Positions 6,138 through 6,965 of a stretch of DNA of 6,965 nt are shown here, in pieces. This stretch comes from Gemmatimonadota bacterium. GTDB taxonomy: Bacteria > Gemmatimonadota > Gemmatimonadetes > Longimicrobiales > Gaopeijiaceae. Under the pieces are notes generated by a model that was not told where the DNA came from, did no database searches, and was given only the letters and a program-made list of their open reading frames with translations. Position numbers and translations under genes: made by a program. Where the stretch lies: positions 1-6,965 of the forward strand of contig JAPOOQ010000408.1 of assembly GCA_026713345.1 (NCBI GenBank), given 5' to 3'. Numbering within the stretch: position 1 is the stretch's first letter; every line of letters begins with the position of its first letter.

Positions 6138-6188
6138 GGCCGCAGCCCCATCACGCCCGCAACCCCATCACGCCAGCGCCCCGATCAC
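6121..6188 (-). repeat. Four tandem 17-bp repeats joining two genes
   Basis: Units at 6188-6172, 6171-6155, 6154-6138 and 6137-6121 (minus strand) follow GTGAT[CG]GGG[GCT][TC]GC[GT]G[GC]C. The first unit codes the last residues of isocitrate dehydrogenase (VIGALA), and the junction with the second supplies its TGA. The fourth unit codes the first residues of the zinc-ribbon protein (VIGVRA). Three units are 51 bases, so both genes are in the same frame. Because 17 is not a multiple of three, the middle units read in different frames. Confidence 0.85.
6134..6168 (-). other. Two five-codon mini-ORFs with overlapping stop/start codons
   Basis: The isocitrate dehydrogenase stop forms TGATG with an ATG at 6168, which reads MGLRA and stops at 6153-6151. 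That TGA forms another TGATG with ATG 6151, which reads MGLRP and stops at 6136-6134. This last TGA overlaps the GTG 6137 start of the zinc-ribbon gene as GTGA. Overlaps of this kind commonly couple translation between neighbouring genes. Whether ribosomes use these mini-ORFs is unknown; they follow automatically from the repeat. Confidence 0.4.
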
Positions 6189-6965
6189 CGCGCGCGTGAA
6201 CGCCGCCGTCCCGTCGCGGCCGCCCATGTCGCGCGTCCGGGCCACCCCGCGGCGGATCACCCCCGTGAGCGCCCCCCTCACACGGGACGCGGTCTCCGCC
6301 TGGCCCACATGGTCGAGCAGCATGCACGCCGAGAGGAGCAGCCCGGTGGGGTTGGCCACGCCCTCCCCCGCGATATCGGGCGCCGACCCGTGCACGGCCT
6401 CGAAGACCGCGTGCGTCTCGCCGATGTTCCCCGCGGGCGCGAACCCCAGCCCCCCCACGAGCCCCGCCATCAGGTCGCTTAGGATGTCCCCGAACATGTT
6501 CTCCATCACGAGCACGTCGAAGCGGTACGGATCGAGCACGAGGAACATGGCAGTCGCGTCGATGATCCGGTCCTCGAAGCCGACCCGGTCCTCGTAGTCG
6601 GCGGCCATGCGCTGTCCGACCTCCAGGAACAGCCCCTGGGTGTGCTTGAGGATGTTGGCCTTGTGCGCCAGCGTGACCCTCCCGCGGCCGTTCGCCACCG
6701 AGTAGTCGAAGGCGAAGCGGACGATGCGCTCGCAGCCGTACCGGGTCGTGATCATGACCGATTCGGCCGCCGCCCTTGGGTCGCGGTCCATGCCGATGAA
6801 GTGCTCCACGCCGACGTACAGGCCCTCGGTATTCTCGCGGATCAGGACCAGGTCGATGTCCTCGTAGCGTCCTCCCGGGAGGATCGTGCGCACCGGCCGC
6901 ACGTTCGCGTAGAGGTCGAACCGCTTGCGGATCGCGACGTTCACGGAGCGGAAGCCGGATCCGGA
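6168..6965 (-). CDS. NAD-dependent isocitrate dehydrogenase (5' end outside window)
   Basis: The last 265 residues of a decarboxylating dehydrogenase of the isocitrate/isopropylmalate family; the gene enters from the right edge, so the valine at 6944 is internal, not a start. Residue numbers count from the edge. Substrate residues seen in isocitrate dehydrogenase are present: S7, N9, R13 and R23 in the SVNVAIRKRFDLYANVRP block and R43/Y50 in RENTEGLY, with catalytic K102 in HKANILKHT. D136, D160 (GDILSD) and D164 fit the metal site. Ser and Asn at 7 and 9 argue against LeuB or homoisocitrate dehydrogenase. HGSAPDIAG (192-200), with Asp where NADP enzymes have Lys-Tyr, indicates NAD. The reaction is isocitrate to 2-oxoglutarate plus CO2 in the TCA cycle. 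It is the most upstream operon gene visible, and its C-terminus (VIGALA) lies in the 17-bp repeats. Confidence 0.87.
   Translation of the reverse strand, partial: SGSGFRSVNVAIRKRFDLYANVRPVRTILPGGRYEDIDLVLIRENTEGLYVGVEHFIGMDRDPRAAAESVMITTRYGCERIVRFAFDYSVANGRGRVTLAHKANILKHTQGLFLEVGQRMAADYEDRVGFEDRIIDATAMFLVLDPYRFDVLVMENMFGDILSDLMAGLVGGLGFAPAGNIGETHAVFEAVHGSAPDIAGEGVANPTGLLLSACMLLDHVGQAETASRVRGALTGVIRRGVARTRDMGGRDGTAAFTRAVIGALA

Overview
This is a GC-rich bacterial window of ordinary metabolic and transport genes. There is no phage, insertion sequence, tRNA, rRNA or CRISPR array. The mix suggests an environmental, possibly marine, GC-rich bacterium; Gemmatimonadota or a relative is my best guess. 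The grounds are a secreted Calx-beta protein with an Asp/Gly-rich tail, Npt-like transporters outside an obvious intracellular parasite, and a glutaryl-CoA-dehydrogenase-like enzyme. This placement is inference from gene style only.

Layout from left to right. Positions 1-1173 (minus) hold most of an exported protein with a signal peptide, a beta-rich N-terminal region, one Calx-beta domain and a long Asp-Gly tail that runs off the left edge. Positions 1174-1631 are non-coding and carry a short AT-rich palindrome and a set of competing hairpins. At 1632-2990 (minus) and 3232-4569 (plus) lie two divergently transcribed paralogous 12-TM membrane proteins related to the ATP/ADP (NTP/NDP) translocase family, separated by a 241-bp shared control region. 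The plus-strand copy ends head-to-head against the next minus-strand gene, with a perfect 8-bp G/C hairpin lying across both stop codons.

The right third is a minus-strand operon read from the right edge leftwards. It holds an NAD-type isocitrate dehydrogenase (5' end outside the window), a 109-aa zinc-ribbon protein with two membrane segments, and a 394-aa acyl-CoA dehydrogenase closest to glutaryl-CoA dehydrogenase. The first two genes are joined by four tandem 17-bp repeats. These repeats create a chain of overlapping stop and start codons, including two five-codon mini-ORFs.

How the genes work together: the operon pairs a TCA-cycle dehydrogenase with an enzyme of lysine/tryptophan/aromatic degradation (glutaryl-CoA to crotonyl-CoA), which fits oxidative catabolism feeding the TCA cycle. 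The transporter pair probably handles nucleotides or another charged metabolite, but the substrate cannot be read from sequence. I found no convincing evidence of a new multi-gene system. The most unusual structures are the 17-bp repeat/mini-ORF junction, the hidden Asp-Gly tail gene and the divergent transporter pair.
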